A stretch of DNA of 64,000 bases from Calliopum simillimum (GCA_951812925.1 OX638371.1:35004101-35068100), one strand, 5' to 3'; counted from the stretch's first letter, positions 11,611 through 24,670 are shown. Notes: a model not told the origin generated them from the letters alone. Program-made: numbers and translations.

Positions 11611-12021
11611 GCTTAATGTTTTTAGTACCACTAAAAATGCTTAACGTCAAAAAGGTGACCTCCCTACCCGTGCGCATTAGCCGATATCTTGATATATGTT
11701 TGATTCAATTTATCTCGTTTCCTGTTGGTCAAACAGAAAAGTGGTGGAGAAAAGTTACGGTCAATAAAATTCTACGTTTTTTTTTACCTGGGAGGCAATA
11801 CCCATAAGTTGATATTTTAGGCGGTAGAGGCCGCCAAAGTTACAATAAATCAGTTTTTTTTCATTTGCACCCACTGGGTGACGATTTTTCAAAAAGTGCT
11901 GAAAACATAATTTGTAGCGCTTACAAAAACAAGCAAAATAGTGTTTAAATGAAGTGATTATCTCAATTGGTTCTCACCTTTTTGGCGTTAAGCTTTTTTA
12001 GTGGTCCTAAAAACATTAAGC
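11611..12021. repeat. Inverted-repeat element
   Basis: GCTTAATGTTTTTAGTACCA...TTAACGTCAAAAAGGTGA (11611-11657) is inverted as TCACCTTTTTGGCGTTAAGC...GGTCCTAAAAACATTAAGC (11974-12021). The arms are about 48 bp with a 0.3-kb spacer, which contains only an incidental frame. Confidence 0.7.
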
Positions 12022-13632
12022 AAAAAAACTTGTGTTGTATTTTGATTTCGGTAACAATTTCCTTTTGTTTATTTGTGCTTTGCGCATCAAATTGTGATCA
12101 AGCGTAGTTTGTTTTTCTTATTCCCTGCGCGACTTCCTCTTGTGGTGGCACAATTGAGCCCGTCGTTTTTGCGTTTGCATGACTGATGGTGGGGGTGGTG
12201 GAGCTGATATGAACGGTATCTACATCCGCGGTTATATTATTGATACCTTCCATGATATTAATAACTTCCATCATATCTATCAGAATCTACCTGATATCTC
12301 TCTGCATATTTATTTATTCTTTCATGGCATTCATCACAATTGCAAGTGCTTTCACACGTCGTTAGAGTCCTAGAATTTTCAAGTTTGTTAAGCAGACTCC
12401 TTTGGTAAAACTTGAATTTCAGTTTTCACCATGCTGTCATTTATATCTTCAGTCAAAGACTTCGGGCGATCTTCTGGAATATTCTGTTTCCTTTTTTGTA
12501 TATAAGTCTCATGCTCTGAAATATATATTTAAAGAATAGAAAGAGCTATTGATGGTATTATAGGTTTCTGCTCCAGAGTCAACGGCTCTGAGTTAACTTA
12601 ATTGTATTACTAAACTTAATATAACATGCACTTGGTTACAAGGTAGAAGTTTTCTTACTTCAATAAGGCAAAAAGAAAAAATGGAAAAAAAAAAATAAAA
12701 CTGAATCAACATAAAGTACTCGACATTGGCGTACTGTATCCTTTTTGTCAGGCAGCACAAATCCTTTTGTCCATTTACTTTCTATTGTGATATATTACGA
12801 TAACACCCACACATTGGTACATAATCATATATGCAGATGCATGTTAGACTGTGCCAAAAATTGTGTAGAGTTCAATGAAAGAAATCCGCAAAGTTATTGG
12901 CGAACAGCGTCGTGCCACAACCGCAAAATGAACCTGTAAAACCGTTTGTAAAATTAATTTGTTTAAAGAAGGTAATTTAGCGCCAATGAAGAATAAATTA
13001 AATTTAAGTTCATGAAACCTTTGTAGTTTTTTTAAAATATCTATAGATTTAGATTTTGGGGTACATTAATTAAGAATTTTAGGATATTCGTTTTAACTAA
13101 AATCATTGTGATAATACTAATCGCTAGGCGGTTGAGCTCCAATATTTTTCCGCTCAAGTACTCATATTTGTAGCCCTAATTTTGTGCTATCCATATACTT
13201 TACTGAGACCTGAAACTACATTAGTTAAGTGCAATGTGTCATGCTGAACGCGATTCTGGCTTTAGTTCTTTTCAGCGGGTCAAGTTTTTGAGATATTTGC
13301 AAAAAACCTTTAAAAATAAAAGTTGAAATACTGGGTTTCAAGGGTTGTATTTTTTGTTTTGCATCAATTTTCTAAATGGTACCGTTTTCGAGTTACAACA
13401 CCTTAAAGAAATTGCATTTTTGAATGCGTATGTATTGCAATATTCTGAAAACAATATACATTTTTTCTAATGATTTTATTTTTTTAATATTTATTTTATT
13501 TTTTTTAAGTTTTTCTTTCATAAAATTAAAACGTATCGGTTCCGTGGACGTAAAAACAATACGTCTAAAAATTATATTTTACTACAGACCTCATCCAGTT
13601 TTTCCCTTCAAGGGTCACAATTTCGGAATTTT
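12022..13632. other. Gene-free stretch
   Basis: No domain, RNA gene or bounded repeat recognised. Confidence 0.4.
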
Positions 13633-14060
13633 CTAAGCTGGCATATACATAAAAAAATCATCTATATATTTCCACCAGCGTGGAATCTTGTACTCCATGA
13701 ACAATTCTAAACGGTATAATTCCAAATAATAATCTAGCAAAACAATCGCTAGCAAAGCTCCTTGAGTCCTACCTCTCTTCTGCCCCCACAACTTCCCATC
13801 GTTAAAGAAGTAGTTTGCGGTTTCAAATGAATACCACACAAGATACTAACAAAGCGATAGGTACACCACATTTTTTCGTGTACCAACCACTTGGGATTTC
13901 AACATCCTTATTATATCTGACTTGTTCCAGCTGGGGTACACGTCATGTACGCCAAACTTGACAAACACCTAACCATCACATATGGGTACATCATACAACT
14001 GAAGTACCACATCGTCAATATTTTTAACATTGTGAGGCGATAATTCTATATCCAAGACGT
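13633..14060 (-). pseudogene. Penelope-like element reverse transcriptase fragment
   Basis: The minus strand reads, from upstream to downstream: KFGVHDVYPSWNKSDIIRML, then YSFETANYFFNDGKLWGQKR, then TQGALLAIVLLDYYLELYRL, then PRWWKYIDDFFMYMP. This matches the order of Penelope-like RT motifs: FDVxxLyPSI, the F.F.gk.Y.Q..G..MGsplS region, and the YVDD catalytic box (here YIDD). Two in-frame stops interrupt the upstream half, and the first catalytic aspartate has become glycine (FGV). It is a decayed copy truncated on both sides. Assignment rests on motif order. Confidence 0.7.
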
Positions 14061-15590
14061 CTTTCAATCTATTGCACTAGTTATCTGCTTTTGCTTTTTC
14101 AACGAAGTGGCGTTTACGGCAAAATAATACTCAGCCGACGAAATGATATTTTTTTTTTTGAAGTGTGTTCACCAAGTGTTATATATTTTTTAATCGTCAT
14201 GTAATATAGAAAAAATAGCACCCATATTTCGACCTTTACGATCATCAGGTGAATCATAATCTTAAGAAACAAAAGTACCCAATTTTTCTGGAATAGTCCT
14301 TAATACGAAGGAAGCCTGGATCAAAACATGATCGAAATCAACTCTTCCAAGTTATACCCACAAGAATGTGTAAAATTGATCTGCCTAAGAATTCAGTCAA
14401 ATCGGTCAGTACCTAGGTCTAATAGCGTTTTGACTTGAGCGACTATTAAAAATATTGACCGATTTGGCTGCAATTTTGGGACACTTAATGTTCTTAAGTG
14501 TACTTACATTATCACGAAGGTGAGTTTCTTTCGGTTCGAAAAAAATTTTTTTTTTGTCACAGTCTAATTCATGTATGAATGTTTGGAAGTCTATGGAAGT
14601 TTTTATGTCAGCAAGTGACAAGCTGCGTATTTTGCTCAAGCATTTGAAGGGAACTTTTAAGTAAAAATGGGAAAAATGAGGAAATACGAAATTGCACGAG
14701 TAATCAATCTTTTTTTTTACAGCGAAGGCAAAGCAGTGAATCACCACTTTCTGTTGTTACAACTGCAGCATCAATCCGAGAAAAGATAAAATGGAGGTTG
14801 AGATAGAGTGTGGGTGGGAGCGAGAAAGTGATAATATTTCTCAAACATCACTTCGGGGAATCTGACAGGTTTTCGAGTGCTAAATGTTGCACTACTCGTA
14901 GATTCACTCGTTCGCAGTTACGCTGCCTGTCATGCGAACAATATTTATGACTGCAAAGATTCAAACTATCTTTCGTTAATGGATGGAGCGTGGGAGGCGT
15001 GTTCTTGAATGGGTGATTGGTGCTTCAGTGAGTGCTTAAGACATGCGTCTGTCTTTTTCAATGTTTACCTGCCTGAAATATGAAATAAATTGCAGTGTTT
15101 TTTTTCTTCCCGTTTTCTGCGAAGAAAACAAAAAAAGCTTGGACGACTGTATAAAAATGAGCAAGAAAAAAACTCAAAAAAGTAAGTACTTGCCAAAGGT
15201 ACTTGAAACATAGAAACTTTGTTTTCTTGTTTTATTTCAACTCATGCATATTTTAACTTGATGATGAGAGATAGTTTCCCGGCAAAATGTTTTCCTTTTT
15301 GTTGACATTACTGCTACTACTACTTTCTTTTCTTCATTTTCTTTTTTTTTTTTTTCAGTAAAAAATAAAAGTTTCTCATGGTTTTAGGCATCACATAAGC
15401 AAGTTAATGGAAAAAGTAAAGTTTTGAAAATGTAAGCAAAGCTACATGTAGAAGTGTTTGCCTTAGGGCTTATGTGGAATCGCCTAAGGTATTATCGCGA
15501 AAAAATGTCATACAAAGGGCAAGGCTCAATTTCTTTATTTCCTTCACTCTTCGCGTTTGCCTTGCAACAATTTTTAACTTAAAGCTTAAA
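14061..15590. other. Gene-free stretch
   Basis: Only incidental frames. The segment at 14170-14290 shares phrases (TTATATA.., AAAAATAGCACC.ATAT) with 34040-34110, so both are probably pieces of one unnamed repeat. Confidence 0.4.
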
Positions 15591-15641
15591 CACAATTGGA
15601 GCGTACGACGAACTTTGCCCGATGAATATTCGTTGTCAATA

Positions 15642-16809
15642 ATAAGGCTATGTTTATGATCGAGCGTATTCGCGTCGCGCAATGCGAATCGCTACTTGCG
15701 ACAACGTATACGAGTACATATGGAAGTGTTTATGATACAGCGATTTCGAGCGATTTAGATCGACAAGGGAGATGAAAATTTACAACCAAAAATTTTTGAA
15801 ACAGTGTAGCATATCGCTCAACTTTTATTTGAAATAACTATTTTTATTACATCTTTTAGGCATTATTCTTAGGTTTTAAGCCTTTTTAGTCTTTGGTGCC
15901 CCATAGAATATTTTTGTAAAATACATTAACCCATTATAACCCAGATTTTCGGAAAAAACCACGGTCAAAAGGACCAATAAAAACATGTTATAATAGGTTA
16001 GGACCTTTTTTTTTTTGGATGTTATAAAAAAATTGTTCTTGTGTGATTTCATGGAAACTTTGAAACAACAAGTTTTATCCAAAATTAAGTTTTATAGTTT
16101 TACATAAGGATGAAATTCCGAAAATAGGTTTCTTGTGGATATTTTATCTAAAAAAATAAATAACTGACTAAATATTCGAGTTACCATTTTCTTATATACA
16201 TTGATTCAAGGCGAAAAATTTGATATATCGTACGGCTTATTTGGGGCATTTTTGAGGTCAAAAGAAAAAAAAAACTACATCAAGTCCAGATTTTGCATAA
16301 AACGGCGATGAGCAACCTCAAAATGACCTTCAAAATATTTAAAAAATTCTCAGCTCTTTTTTTTTTGACATCTTCATTCAGATTCATGGGGGTAATCGTA
16401 GAATTTCCAATGAAAGAAATTTTTCACAGAACATTCTTTAATTTTAATTCATTTATAAAAAAGTAATATTTTTAATAACAAGAAACTTTCATAAGCTCCA
16501 CAATATTTTTCTCTAAATATAACTTTTAAAGAGATATTTGTAAAAAACTGATTTTGAACTCCATTTTTCCAATAAGGCGGCGCGAGCAAACACGGTTCGA
16601 GTTAGCAAAGTTGAAATTCTGAAAGAGCACATCGAAATCTATAAAATAACTAATTTGCAAACCTTTCCAAGTAAAACTACCTAATGACTGTACTATTCCT
16701 AAAAATCAAAAAAAATTTACATAAAAAACGTATTTTTTCCGGTGTGACTGTTCCAAAATCGCTGCCGACGGTGACAAAATTAAAACAAGTAAGGGGCCTG
16801 GCCAAACAT
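15642..16809. other. Gene-free stretch within the inverted pair
   Basis: No coding or RNA signal. The text is rich in GATATTTGTAAAAAACT-type phrases seen in other degraded repeats. Confidence 0.35.
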
Positions 16810-18165
16810 TAAATACCCTATACTGCAGTATATTGAAAATTTTTCTTATATGTAAGGTGCCACGCTCTCTTGTCTAAGTTCACCCAGTTTTTGCTCAGAG
16901 CTTGCATTTATAGTTCTTAGTATCTGTGCGCAATTTAGTTGGATTGCCTCAAAAAAACGTTTTGAGTATAGCGTTTTGCAAATTTGCTTATATCGGAGAT
17001 GCCACGCCCTCTTGTCCGAGCACACAGACCAAAAGGAAAAAGATTGAAACTAAAGTTTTGCAAAGCCTCTGTTAAGCACGGAGGATGGAGTTCAATGGTT
17101 TGTGGTTTTTTCTCTGGTCAAGGGATTGGGTTAATTCACTAGACTAAAGGAATTATGGATTGTTTTATGCACTTTGACATACCAAATGATGTGATGCTGC
17201 TTAATTCGGATCAAGAGATGCCACTTAAATGCAGGTTCCAAAAGGACAACGATCCAAACACATACCGCTTAAGTTTGTAAAGCCTGGTTTCAAAGCAATG
17301 GGATGCAAGTCCTTGGTTGGCCAGGCAAGTCCACAGATTTGGATCCCATTGAGAACCTCTGGGAGATCGTTTACACGTAAATCTACAAGGAAAATTGCAA
17401 AACCAAGAAAAATCTCTTTGAAGCTTTGAAAGTAGCCTTAGGAAGGGATATCGAAGGATATCATTAATAATATAATGTCCTCTATGCTTTAAAGATGTGC
17501 TAATGTTACCCAGTACAAAGGGTTTTCAACTAAATATTAATTTTTAAAGTTTTTATTAAATGTTAAAAAGGGGGTGCTTTAGATTTGTCCGATGAAGTTT
17601 CCAAATTTTAATGTTTATTAAATATTAACTCCTAATTTATAAAACACTGAATTTTTTATGTCCTTGTTTTTCAATAATTAACGTATAAATAAATAAAATA
17701 AACACATAAACTAACTCAATAACGTCGTTTTCTCAAAAAAAATTTGATATAAGAAAAAATTTCTTTATGGGGGTGCTTAGGTTTTGGCCGACACTGTATG
17801 TTTATCGTGGTTGCATTTTCGTGAAAAATACTCTAAAAGTTGCATTTTGAATACATTTTTTGTATGGGCGGAAGGCGTGTCCGTTGACCGATTTTGCTCA
17901 ATTTCAATCCCTCGAGCTAACTTTTACGGCAAATCCACTGTACCAATTTTTATCGAATTATCTTGCGCAGTTTTCTCGTAAAAAATATTTCCACAGATTG
18001 ACAGCCAACCAGCCAGCCAGCCAGACAGACGGACGTGGCTATATCGACTCAGAACGTGACGCTGATCAAGAATATATACACTTTTCTATACCTGCCACGC
18101 CTCCTTCTTAGCGTTACAAACGGAAGGACAAAGTGAATATACCCTGGGTGTAGGGTATAACTAGT
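16810..18165 (+). repeat. Interspersed repeat RepA, copy 1
   Basis: The copy starts near TACCCTATACTGCAG and ends TACCCTGGGTGTAGGGTATAA. Two GGTGCCACGC(T/C)CTCTTGTC blocks lie near the start and a CAGC/CAGA-rich run near the end. The same text is found inverted at 22049-23905 and, partially, at 52205-52630. The terminal TACCCTA-like strings suggest inverted ends. The class is not recognised. It is interrupted by the Tc1-like remnant. Confidence 0.8.
17036..17796 (+). pseudogene. Tc1-like transposase remnant with 3' terminal repeat
   Basis: Frames shift repeatedly but keep the C-terminal order of a Tc1-type DDE transposase: KHGGWSSMVCGFFSGQGIG, FQKDNDPN (second catalytic Asp), and TDLDPIENLWEIV (catalytic Glu) from position 17331. 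The 3' end GGGGTGCTTAGGTTTTGGCC followed by GACACTG meets a TA at 17797, as expected for Tc1/mariner ends. The 5' half, including the DNA-binding domain and first Asp, is missing. It lies inside RepA copy 1. Confidence 0.82.
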
Positions 18166-18222
18166 TCTATTGCAACGAATATTCATCCGACGAAGTTCGT
18201 CGTACGCTCCAATTGTGTATAT

Positions 18223-20276
18223 GCCATTAAGATAACGAGTATATGCATCGTTTCAAATTTATAGGAGAAATCGGGGAAGTTGAAGATTAAAAGACGATGA
18301 AACTAGTGAACTAGTCATATGTTATTCGCAAAAAAGGGCTGATAGAAGTTGCCGAAATGTTGAGAGTATTCACCGCTATTTCTATAGAAATGCGCATACC
18401 CGAAGATAGGCTCATATTTACCCTGATCAAACTTCCGGAAAAAGGTTTGAATCAGTATGTATGCAAATACATATTACTATTTGAGTCGCTTAGAAGGCAA
18501 TGCGGGGAAGTCCAAAAAATGAGTATTTTTAATTATTGTGCCCGTGTCATGTGAGCACAATGGTTTTTTGCTGACACCAATCCATTTTCTGAAAGTACTC
18601 TCTAGATAGATATGGTGTCCCATAACTCACGAAAGATTTGAATTAAATAGAAAACACATTTTGTTTCATTGAAGTATAAGGTCATGTATGGAAAAGCACA
18701 TCGGACGGCTAAGCTGATACTTACGCACTTTTTTGTCGAAAATTTTGATGACCATTTCGCAGAAATGTAGCTAAATTTCATTGATGCAGCGTTTCAATGC
18801 ATTTTTACCCTAAGCTGTCAGCTATCAATTTATTGTCTTTTTTTTGTTGGCAGCACTTTATCGCACAAATGACGGCAATGCATGAGTTATGGAAAACCGA
18901 GATATTCGTGATCTTACATGGGTGTTTAGACATAAGAAAAACTGCATCCCGTTGATGTGTCTGATTCGCGAAATTCAGTGCATTACCCCTTAAAAAATTA
19001 TTTTTGAAGATATTGGGAGAAGCGATCGAAAAAAGTCAGTTACGCAGCCTGAAAAATACTTCGAATATATCTAAAATTAATAGTTCGCGGTCCAAAGTAG
19101 GGTGCCACATGTTTGAAAAATAGCTTGTTTTCTGATAAAAAGTCACACTTGTTGAGATTTCCCCATATATAGAGAGCCAGCGGCTCGCTTACCCACATCA
19201 TAGTATTAAGGCAGAATTTTGTTGTAAGTGTGCTTCCAATTGGCCAATAGTAGGTATGATTTTTTGTTCTAGACGAATCTCCAGAACTGATGCTGACGTG
19301 AGAAATCTGGTGCTGAAGTCGATAAAATTTATTTTTTTTTAAATATTTCGCTTAGGGTAATTAAAAAAAAATAAAACATTCCTTCATAATTGTGTAGCTC
19401 ACAACACTTTCTTGAGAAAATTTGTGTAAGTTTTTTTTTAGGCACGGTGTATAATTATTCAGTGTCTGGTTAAAACCTCAAGTATAAGCAGTTGCAGCAA
19501 AGGAAGGATTTTGGATTTCACAATAAAAAGATTTCCCAATGTTTAGGTCCCCTACTTCTATTTTATTGGACAATAGGTACTGTTGGAGTATTTTGCCTTA
19601 AATTCTGCCGGTTATGTCGTTAAAATGTTTGAGGTCTTTTGCTTCAGCAGTATCTATTGCTTCATTGCGGCAGACTTTTTCATCGAGAGAATTTAATTCA
19701 TCTATCTTCTATTTTAGCAACATTTCTTTAAATTTTTGCGCTTCTACTATTTTAATCAAAATTCCATGTTTCCTAGTAAAATGTAAACATCAAACTTTGA
19801 AATTGTACATACGAGTATATCGTGTATTTCAACGGATTTTATTGTTTTTTCTTAAAAAAATATTTCGAGTTACAAAAAAACAGAAGTAATAGGAAATCAA
19901 ATAAGCGAAAAAACATTTAGTTCAATTGAAATGGAGTAAACTGCCCGCGACCATTGGTGTTCATGGTCTGTAAAATTGCTATACGAAAAAAATAAATTCC
20001 TACTAAAAAATTCCATGTAGCCTACAGTAAACCGCACATGACATGGCTATTATTGGGCGGTACATGTACTATAAAAGTTAAAAAATAAAAACACTAAAAT
20101 TAGGAAACATAATAAACATTTTTAACAGGCGCTGGTGAATTTATCTGTTTGTATGTATGTAGACTAGACTGATTAAAAAAAAAACAATATAAAAAATATT
20201 TAATATTTTCGGGGGTAATTTCCAAAAACCGTTGATAAACCGTCACATCTACCCCCCATTTTCACAAGGGGTGCAG
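18223..20276. other. Gene-free stretch
   Basis: No domain-bearing frame. Short plus-strand frames at 18357 and 19614 show no recognisable family and no conserved partner in the window. Confidence 0.4.
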
Positions 20277-21092
20277 ACCCAAAGGGGAAGAAGCACTTCA
20301 AAAAGCCTTCCGAAAAGAATCACTTCAAACAGCCTTCTGAAGTGCTTCTTTTGCATCAATAAAGAACTACTCTTTCTTTTTAACATTGCATGTCCTGGGG
20401 TTTACGCGTTCTGAAGTTTACCGCAGCGTTACGGAAAAGGATCTTCTGAAGCGCTTATTTATAATGCGGCGGTTAGCATTCTTTCAACTAAAAAAAAAAA
20501 AAACAAAGAAACGAACTGCCCGCAGTAGGATTTGAACCTAGGCTCGTCCGTGTGATATTGTTTTCACTTACAATTACAAACTTGTAAGAACTCCATACCA
20601 CTGACCTATATGGTGAAGAGGTATAAAATTTGATATGTATAAAGCAAATGTCTGTCCAAACGGAATTGGATATTCAAAATGCTTCCTACAGCCTTACAAA
20701 AACTCTTTGTGCCTTCAATTTGAATTCAATTAAATGAATTAAAAAAAAAAAGAAGGAAAATAGAGAAGTGGAATAAAATAAAAGAAATATAATAAAAACA
20801 AATCAAAAAAATCACTCGTGCTCGGAATCGACCCCAGGTCCATGGCAAACTTCTGTAACGTGTGCTAAATTTGTATATTAAGCTCATTTTTTTTTTTTTA
20901 ATATTTTTTATATTTGTTATCTTTCTCTTCCTCTCTTTTTTAAAATACTACTAAAATATTGAAACGAACATGTCGCTCTAAACAGAATTTGATATTTGAA
21001 TGCTTATTGCAAACTTGCAAAAAATCATTGTGTAAACGCTTCTAAATTTCTTTGGGTACAAGCGCTTTAAAAGTGCTTGGCTAAGAATCGCT
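20277..21092 (+). repeat. tRNA-cassette repeat, left copy
   Basis: The copy begins ACCCAAAGGGGAAG, continues with AAGCACTTC/GAAGTGCTTC phrases and a CTTTCTTTTTAACATTGCATG block, and ends near AAGTGCTTGGCTAAGAATCG. Inside, on the minus strand, an A-box-like TAGGTCAGTGG (20598-20608) and a perfect B box GGTTCAAATCC (20528-20538) form a tRNA-like cassette. A second B-box-like GGGGTCGATTCC lies at 20824-20835. An inverted relative is at 24671-25535. No cloverleaf closes, so these are not functional tRNA genes. Confidence 0.7.
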
Positions 21093-22048
21093 TAAAATTT
21101 TTGCCCTTGACGATGAACATACACACGCACAGTTTGACCCACTACATATTTGTAACATTTCCAGGCGTATTTTCATCTTTATTTCCTATCAAAATCAATT
21201 CAATATCCACCGGAAACGAAGCAAACGCAACATTTGAATGAAAAACGGAAATTCGTTATTTATGCGATTCCATTTTTTTGGCTGAAATTGCAACTTGTGG
21301 ATTGTGCTGAGTATCGGTTCTGCTCCGTTGTGCTGTGAGCAATTTTTGCGAAATTGAAACCATGTGTTGCCGATGCTTTTGCCTGGCCTGCAACGTGCAG
21401 CAGCAACATAAATGAATGGTCGTTATGCAGTACAATGGAATGAATTCTACGAACCAACGAAAAACAATTCCAATTTCACGGAATTTGAAAGCAAATTAGC
21501 CATTTATATTATGATTACTTAAATAAGGATGTGTATGAGGGTTGATGACTTTGTACAGGTCCGTGCGCACGTGTGACTTTGGGGCTTAGACGCCCCAGAG
21601 GGATTCTTTACTCAAAAGACTCTTTACTCGGAATTAATGAAAAATATTCTAGAATTCCTTTAATTTCTAATATAATAATTTATATACATTCATTTGTTGT
21701 TTCTTTTTTCTCTACATGGTTCTTTCGTTTTGTTTTTTGTTTGTCCACCTCTAGGAACAAATCATGCGCACGACTCTGGCTTTGTTTGTGTATTAATTTG
21801 TCTATCAATGTCGGCATCATGCACATTGAGGCGTTACTGAAGAAATTGCACCAATTCTGATATTGGAAAATGGATGTAATTACTTGTAATTTGAGTATGT
21901 ATTCGCATTGAGTTTGCTGAGCTTTCATTATTTAACTACTAATGTAAATGTAATGTGTATTATATACGCGGTATATTTAATTTTAATTCATCTCGAAAGC
22001 GACTCAAAAGTTAGAAGGACTCTTAAAAACGATATCTGCATAATTTTT
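21093..22048. other. Gene-free stretch
   Basis: No recognised features. Incidental frames on both strands overlap each other at 21.6-21.9 kb. Confidence 0.4.
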
Positions 22049-22242
22049 TTATACCCCACACCCAGGGTATATTCACTTTGTCCTTCCGTTTGTAACGCAG
22101 AGAAGGAGGCGTGGCATATATAGAAAAGTATATATATTCTTGATCAGCGTCACCTCCTAAGTCGATTTAGCCATGTCCGTCCGTCTGTCTGGCTGGGTAG
22201 CTGTGTGTGGAAATATATGTTTTGGGAAAACTAAGCAAGATA

Positions 22243-23493
22243 CGTAGGCTGTTCGATATATTTCTGGCCTAGGCAACACTAAGGTGCAATCTGACATTTC
22301 TATTGGAAAGTTTGATATTTTTTAGCATAAACGTACTCAGAAAGTTTTGACGTACGACCATCATTTGTGTTGTTTACAGTGACTTGAAAAAATCAATTTG
22401 CCAAAAAACTGGAATTAACTCCTGAACATTTTCGTACGATCATTTTTCACAACTTTCGACGTGGATTATCACGACACGAGTGCATCGATGATCTTAAATC
22501 TTTGTATGGCGATGAAGTACCATCCTATAGCACTGTGAAAAACTGGTTTAATGAATTCAATCGTGGCGAATTCCGTGAAGGTCGTCCAAAAACGGCCGTT
22601 GTGCCAGAGAACATTGATGCCATGCGTGAACTGATAATGCAAGATCGTTATGTGACGTATCGTGAGATACATGCATCCTTGCGATGCATTCGATATTTCA
22701 TGAACACCTGCCCGTAAAAAAGGTTTGTTCTCGTTGAATCCCGCACAATTTGACAATCGCTCAAAAAAAGGCTTGTGTCGATTGGTGCAAAGAAATGTTG
22801 AAAAAATACGATCGTGGTGCTTCAAAAGACGTTTATAAGATCGTCACAGGTGACGAACCATGGATCTATGCGTATGAGCCCGAAACAAAACAGCAATCGA
22901 CCCTGTGGGTCTTCGAAGACGAGCCAAATCCAACGAAAGTTGTTCGTGGAAGAAGCACTTCGAAGCAAATGGTCGCCTGTTTCTTTGGCAAAACTGGTCA
23001 TGCGGCGACTGTTCCTATTGAGCAACGTAGGACGGTCAATTCTGAGTGGTACACCACAATTTGTTTGCCTGAAGTCTTCGGAAAAATTCGAAAAACGAAC
23101 AAGAGAAGACGAACCATTGCTCACCATGACAATGCGAACTCTCACACATCGGCTCAAACCAGCGCCTTTTTGACCGGCTAAAACGTCGAATTGATGGGTT
23201 ATCCGCCGTACAGCCCTGATTTGGCACCCAATGACTTCTTTTTATTCCCGCACATCAAGAAAAAAATGCGTGGTCAATGATTTTCGTCGCCAGAAGATGC
23301 TGATGAAGCGTTCAAAAACCATGTTTTGGAGGTGTCTCAATCGGAGTGGAAAAAATGCTTCGTCAAGTGGTTTCAGCGCATGAAAAAGTGTATAAATCAT
23401 GCTGGAGAATACTTTGAAAATCAATAAAACCATTTTTGATAAAAAAATATTCGCATTTTCATTATTAGGCCAGAAATATATCGAGCAGCCCAC
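22243..23493 (+). mobile_element. Full-length mariner element (inactive)
   Basis: The terminal repeats CGTAGGCTGTTCGATATATT and, inverted, CGTGGGCTGCTCGATATATT extend about 28 bp through TTCTGGCCTA with two mismatches. TA duplications lie at 22241-22242 and 23494-23495. The length of 1,251 bp is typical for mariner. The element lies within RepA copy 2, so it arrived later than that repeat. Confidence 0.93.
22388..23427 (+). pseudogene. Mariner transposase pseudogene (DD34D)
   Basis: The N-terminal helix-turn-helix part reads LTPEHFRTIIFHNFRRGLSR...VPSYSTVKNWFNEFNRGEF...GRPKTAVVPENI. The catalytic part keeps VTGDEPWIYAYEPE, HHDNANSHTS and YPPYSPDLAPNDFFLFPHIK. The last two aspartates are separated by 34 residues, as in the mariner family. 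Lesions are a small deletion and frameshift near 22680-22690, TGA at 22735 (where family members have the Trp of RWIPHNLT), TAA at 23179 and TGA at 23278. No ATG is visible before the first block. It would need several repairs and cannot make protein as it stands. Confidence 0.93.
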
Positions 23494-23905
23494 GTAATTC
23501 AATGAAATTTGGTACACAGCCTCCGTCGTCAAAGTTAGCTCGGGGGATTGAAAATGAGCGAAATCGGTCATCGGACACGCCTACAGCCCATACAAAAATA
23601 ATTTCAAAATGCAACTTTTAGTGTATTTTTCACTATAATGCAACCAAAATACACATAAATACTAATAATTGTGAGCGCAAGCTCTAAGCAAAAACTAGGC
23701 AAATTCGGACAAGAGGGCGTGGCACCTCTCATATAAACAAAAGCTTCCAAACGCTGTATTGAAAGCGTTTTTTAAGATAATCGAACTAAATTTTACTCAG
23801 ACACTAAGAACTATAAATGCAAACTCTGAGAAAAAACTAAGTGAACTCGGACAAGAGAGCGTGGCACCTCCCACATAAGCAAAATTTTCAAAATACTGCT
23901 GTGTA

Positions 23906-24077
23906 GTACTATTTTTTTTTTTTTTTTTTCTTTCCGAAAAAACCAAATGGAGCACTTTTGATTCTACAGAAGGCCCATTTTTGCTGAAAAACATGTTTTT
24001 TGGACCAACCTTCTAAGGTTTAACTGACTGACCGACATAATTGTTTTTTATATGCATTATACAATCTGTTTGTATCT
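23906..24077. other. Junction between RepA and the LINE fragment
   Basis: A T-run (23910-23929) and unrecognised sequence. Confidence 0.4.
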
Positions 24078-24655
24078 CCATGGATGGTGGAGCAAAAGAG
24101 GATATCAACTCAAGAATAGCAAAAGCAAAAGGCGCGTTTGCTCAACTGAACAAAATATGGTCTTCATCCGTTATATCCACCAAAACGAGAGTACGCATTT
24201 TTGATTCGAATGTGAAATCGGTTTTGTTATATGGGTGCGAAACATGGCTTGTTACTGAACAACTAACGAACAAGCTGCAAGTATTCGTCAACAAATGCTT
24301 AAGGCGTATACTAAAGGTTTGGTGGCCTCGCACTATATCAAATGCCGAGCTACATCAAAAATGCAAACAGAAGGCAATAGCAAACGAAATCAAGCAGCGC
24401 AAATGGGGATGGATTGGTCACACTCTCCGGAAACCACACAGCGAAGTTTGTCGCCAGGCCCTTGAGTGGAATCCACAAGGCAGTAGAGGACGTGGTAGAC
24501 CCAAAACCAACTGGAAAAGGTCGTTGGAAAAGGAAATTCAAGAATCGGGAAAATCGTGGGAAGAGATCAAAGTCATCGCAAAGGAACGTGACAAATGGAG
24601 AGATTTCATATTGGCCCTATGCTCCTCCTAGGAGTTAAAGGAGAATACATACCCA
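24078..24655 (+). pseudogene. Non-LTR retrotransposon 3' end (C-terminal ORF2 fragment)
   Basis: A continuous 184-codon frame runs from DGGAKEDINSRIAKAKGAFA through VKSVLLYGCETW and RWGWIGHTLRKP, then RGRGRPKTNWKRSLEKE, to a TAG at 24629. This is the region downstream of the RT domain found in many invertebrate LINEs (VLLYGsETW, IGHvlR). The RT and endonuclease domains are absent, so it is a 5'-truncated copy. Its 3' UTR is very short: GGAGTTAAAGGAGAATACATA, the same 3' end as at 40.39 and 44.71 kb. The open frame suggests a fairly young copy. Confidence 0.88.
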
Positions 24656-24670
24656 AGAGGAAAAATTTCT

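Larger units (their letters stand above)
15592..18222. repeat. Distant inverted pair flanking a repeat cluster
   Basis: CACAATTGGAGCGTACGACG...GATGAATATTCGTTG at 15591-15640 recurs inverted at 18172-18222 (CAACGAATATTCATCC...CGTCGTACGCTCCAATTGTG). The pair brackets 2.6 kb that includes the 16.8-18.2 kb repeat. It may be the ends of an older transposon. Confidence 0.55.
22049..23905 (-). repeat. Interspersed repeat RepA, copy 2
   Basis: This is the reverse complement of copy 1. It starts TTATACCCCACACCCAGGGT and contains GAGGGCGTGGCACCTCTCAT and GAGAGCGTGGCACCTCCCAC near its end. It is split cleanly by the mariner at 22243-23493: the text on either side (...GCAAGATA / TAATTCAATGAAATTTGG) rejoins to match the uninterrupted copy at 52205-52630. 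Confidence 0.85.

Noticed and set aside
14406..14747. A 113-codon minus-strand ORF
   Set aside because: No domain, no repeat relative, codon content like the AT-rich background.
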